A stretch of 62,387 nt of DNA, from the NCBI GenBank assembly GCA_018673255.1, contig JABHDC010000109.1:1-62387 (forward strand), read 5' to 3'. Of this stretch, positions 61,413-62,387 are shown one piece after another (the stretch's first letter is position 1; every line of letters begins with the position of its first letter). This stretch comes from Gemmatimonadota bacterium. GTDB lineage: Bacteria; Latescibacterota; UBA2968; UBA8231. Both the position numbers and the translations under genes were made by a program. The notes beneath the pieces were generated by a model. That model saw only the letters and a program-made list of their open reading frames with translations. It made no database searches and was not told where the DNA came from.

Positions 61413-62351
61413 ATGACTGTGCTGTGGGGATACCTCATCCATCTGAGCTACAACATGTGGGCGGACCGGCCTGTGGAGGTACGTCCGGAGATCTGCTACG
61501 AGCCGTATCTGCGTTGCGACGACGGGTTGTGGATCGAACTCACCGAACGTATGTCCGCGCGTGGAGTCAACGCCCTCGTCATCGACCTTGGCGACGGTGT
61601 GCGCTGGAAGAGCCATCCTGAGATCGCCGTCGATGGCGCCTGGACGACGACGAGACTGCGCGATGAGCTGAATCGGCTGCGAGATCTCGGCATCGAGCCC
61701 TTGCCGAAGCTCAACTTCTCCACCTGTCACGATGCCTGGATGGGCCCCTACGCGCGGATGGTGTCGACGCCGGAATACTACGATGTGTGCAGCGATCTCA
61801 TTGAGGAGGCCACCGAGCTGTTCGACGGGCCGCGCTTCTTTCACCTGGGCATGGATGAAGAGACCGCCGAACACCAGCGCCTCTTCGCCTACACGGTGAT
61901 TCGCCAATATGAGTTGTGGTGGGAGGATCTGGCCTTCTACTTCGAATGCTGCGAGCGTGCCAACACGCGGCCCTGGGTGTGGTCGGACTACGTCTGGCAC
62001 TATCCGGACATGTTCTACGAGCGCATGCCCCCGTCCACCCTGCAGAGCAACTGGTACTATGAGGACAATTTCAGCATCAGCGAACGCCGCAATCGGCAAC
62101 ACCACCACCGGGTTCGAGCCTACGCCGATCTGGACGCCGCCGGATTCGATCAGGTGCCTACCGGCAGCAACCACTCAAACGATGTGAACTTCGCTGCCAC
62201 CGTCGATCACTGCCGACGCAAACTGAATGCGGACCGGCTCTTCGGCTTCCTCCAGGCCCCCTGGAGGGTAACGCTCCCCAACCACCGCCAGCATCTGCTC
62301 AATGCCGTCGATCAGGTTGGCGAGGCACGGGCAGCCTTCGAGAGCCGGTAG
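61413..62351 (+). CDS. TIM-barrel protein resembling GH20 beta-hexosaminidase fold
   Basis: 312 aa, GACAGGAG before the ATG. An alpha/beta-barrel pattern is visible, with LRDLGIEPLPKLNFSTCHDAWMG and FFHLGMDEETAEH, where the DEE pair resembles the DE of GH20 (HxGxDE). PWVWSDYVWHYPDMFYERMP follows as in GH20 strands 6-7. It has no signal peptide. Relatives are usually annotated as hypothetical or Tat-secreted in other FCB genomes. Glycosidase activity is plausible; the call is tentative. Confidence 0.6.
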   Translation: MTVLWGYLIHLSYNMWADRPVEVRPEICYEPYLRCDDGLWIELTERMSARGVNALVIDLGDGVRWKSHPEIAVDGAWTTTRLRDELNRLRDLGIEPLPKLNFSTCHDAWMGPYARMVSTPEYYDVCSDLIEEATELFDGPRFFHLGMDEETAEHQRLFAYTVIRQYELWWEDLAFYFECCERANTRPWVWSDYVWHYPDMFYERMPPSTLQSNWYYEDNFSISERRNRQHHHRVRAYADLDAAGFDQVPTGSNHSNDVNFAATVDHCRRKLNADRLFGFLQAPWRVTLPNHRQHLLNAVDQVGEARAAFESR

Positions 62352-62387
62352 AGAAATCGCCTTCGACGTCGGCCACGAGCCAGGATC

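Overview
The window is about 62 kb of GC-rich (roughly 60%) bacterial chromosome with densely packed, mostly short operons on both strands. No rRNA, tRNA, CRISPR array or prophage was seen. The content suggests an uncultivated diderm of the FCB neighbourhood, possibly Latescibacterota. The reasons are a secreted hydrolase ending in an 'NPFN...' FlgD-Ig/type-A sorting domain, a TonB-dependent receptor with a carboxypeptidase-regulatory domain, a Na+/solute symporter beside a heparinase-like lyase, a PL22-like oligogalacturonate lyase and a ceramidase-like protein. The phylum is an inference; the diderm, heterotrophic character is well supported.

Layout. 1-8.3 kb: partial uronate-dehydrogenase-like epimerase, alpha/beta hydrolase, PHP phosphoesterase, ABM monooxygenase, PL22-like lyase, ceramidase-like protein, S9 oligopeptidase. 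8.5-15.4 kb: a large membrane glycosyltransferase with a probable frameshift, then a leftward operon of UspA, APC permease, D-threonine-aldolase/D-serine-dehydratase-like enzyme and double GNAT. 15.7-20.1 kb: a truncated secreted peptide, then an SSS symporter, a 51-aa one-helix membrane protein and a heparinase-like lyase. 20.2-30 kb: GNAT, MBL hydrolase, a flagellar-motor-derived fusion protein, cytidylate-kinase-like protein, TPR lipoprotein, EEP nuclease, epimerase, hybrid histidine kinase, nucleoside hydrolase. 30-39.3 kb: a leftward nos-type copper/N2O-reductase accessory operon (nosR-D-F-Y-L, Cys-rich protein, Met/His-rich lipoprotein, copper-type TonB receptor) with no nosZ, bordered by an IS1182-like element. 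41-51 kb: cupin, acidic repeat protein, CBM9-FGE fusion, murA, a FliM-like fusion protein next to fliG, GH4 glycosidase plus FAD oxidoreductase, and a minimal MotA-like protein. 51-62.4 kb: two-component system with a TPR-like partner, AbrB/PIN toxin-antitoxin pair, AAA ATPase, leuS with a probable attenuator leader, HAD phosphatase, DHFR-like and SDR enzymes, and a GH20-like TIM-barrel protein.

The most unusual content is a set of scattered genes made from flagellar rotor/stator parts. One soluble protein joins an N-terminal helical repeat to a FliG C-terminal-like domain and a MotA cytoplasmic-loop-like domain (22340-23734). A second joins two copies of the same N-terminal repeat to a FliM middle domain (45093-46109), directly upstream of fliG (46299-47339). 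A third is a MotA-like channel lacking exactly the cytoplasmic loop found in the first (50715-51128). No other flagellar gene is present. The second notable unit is the nos operon without nosZ, whose TonB receptor carries the CxxxM and HxM pairs of OprC/NosA-type copper receptors. The remaining genes fit a scavenger of plant or algal polysaccharides, uronates, nucleosides and peptides.
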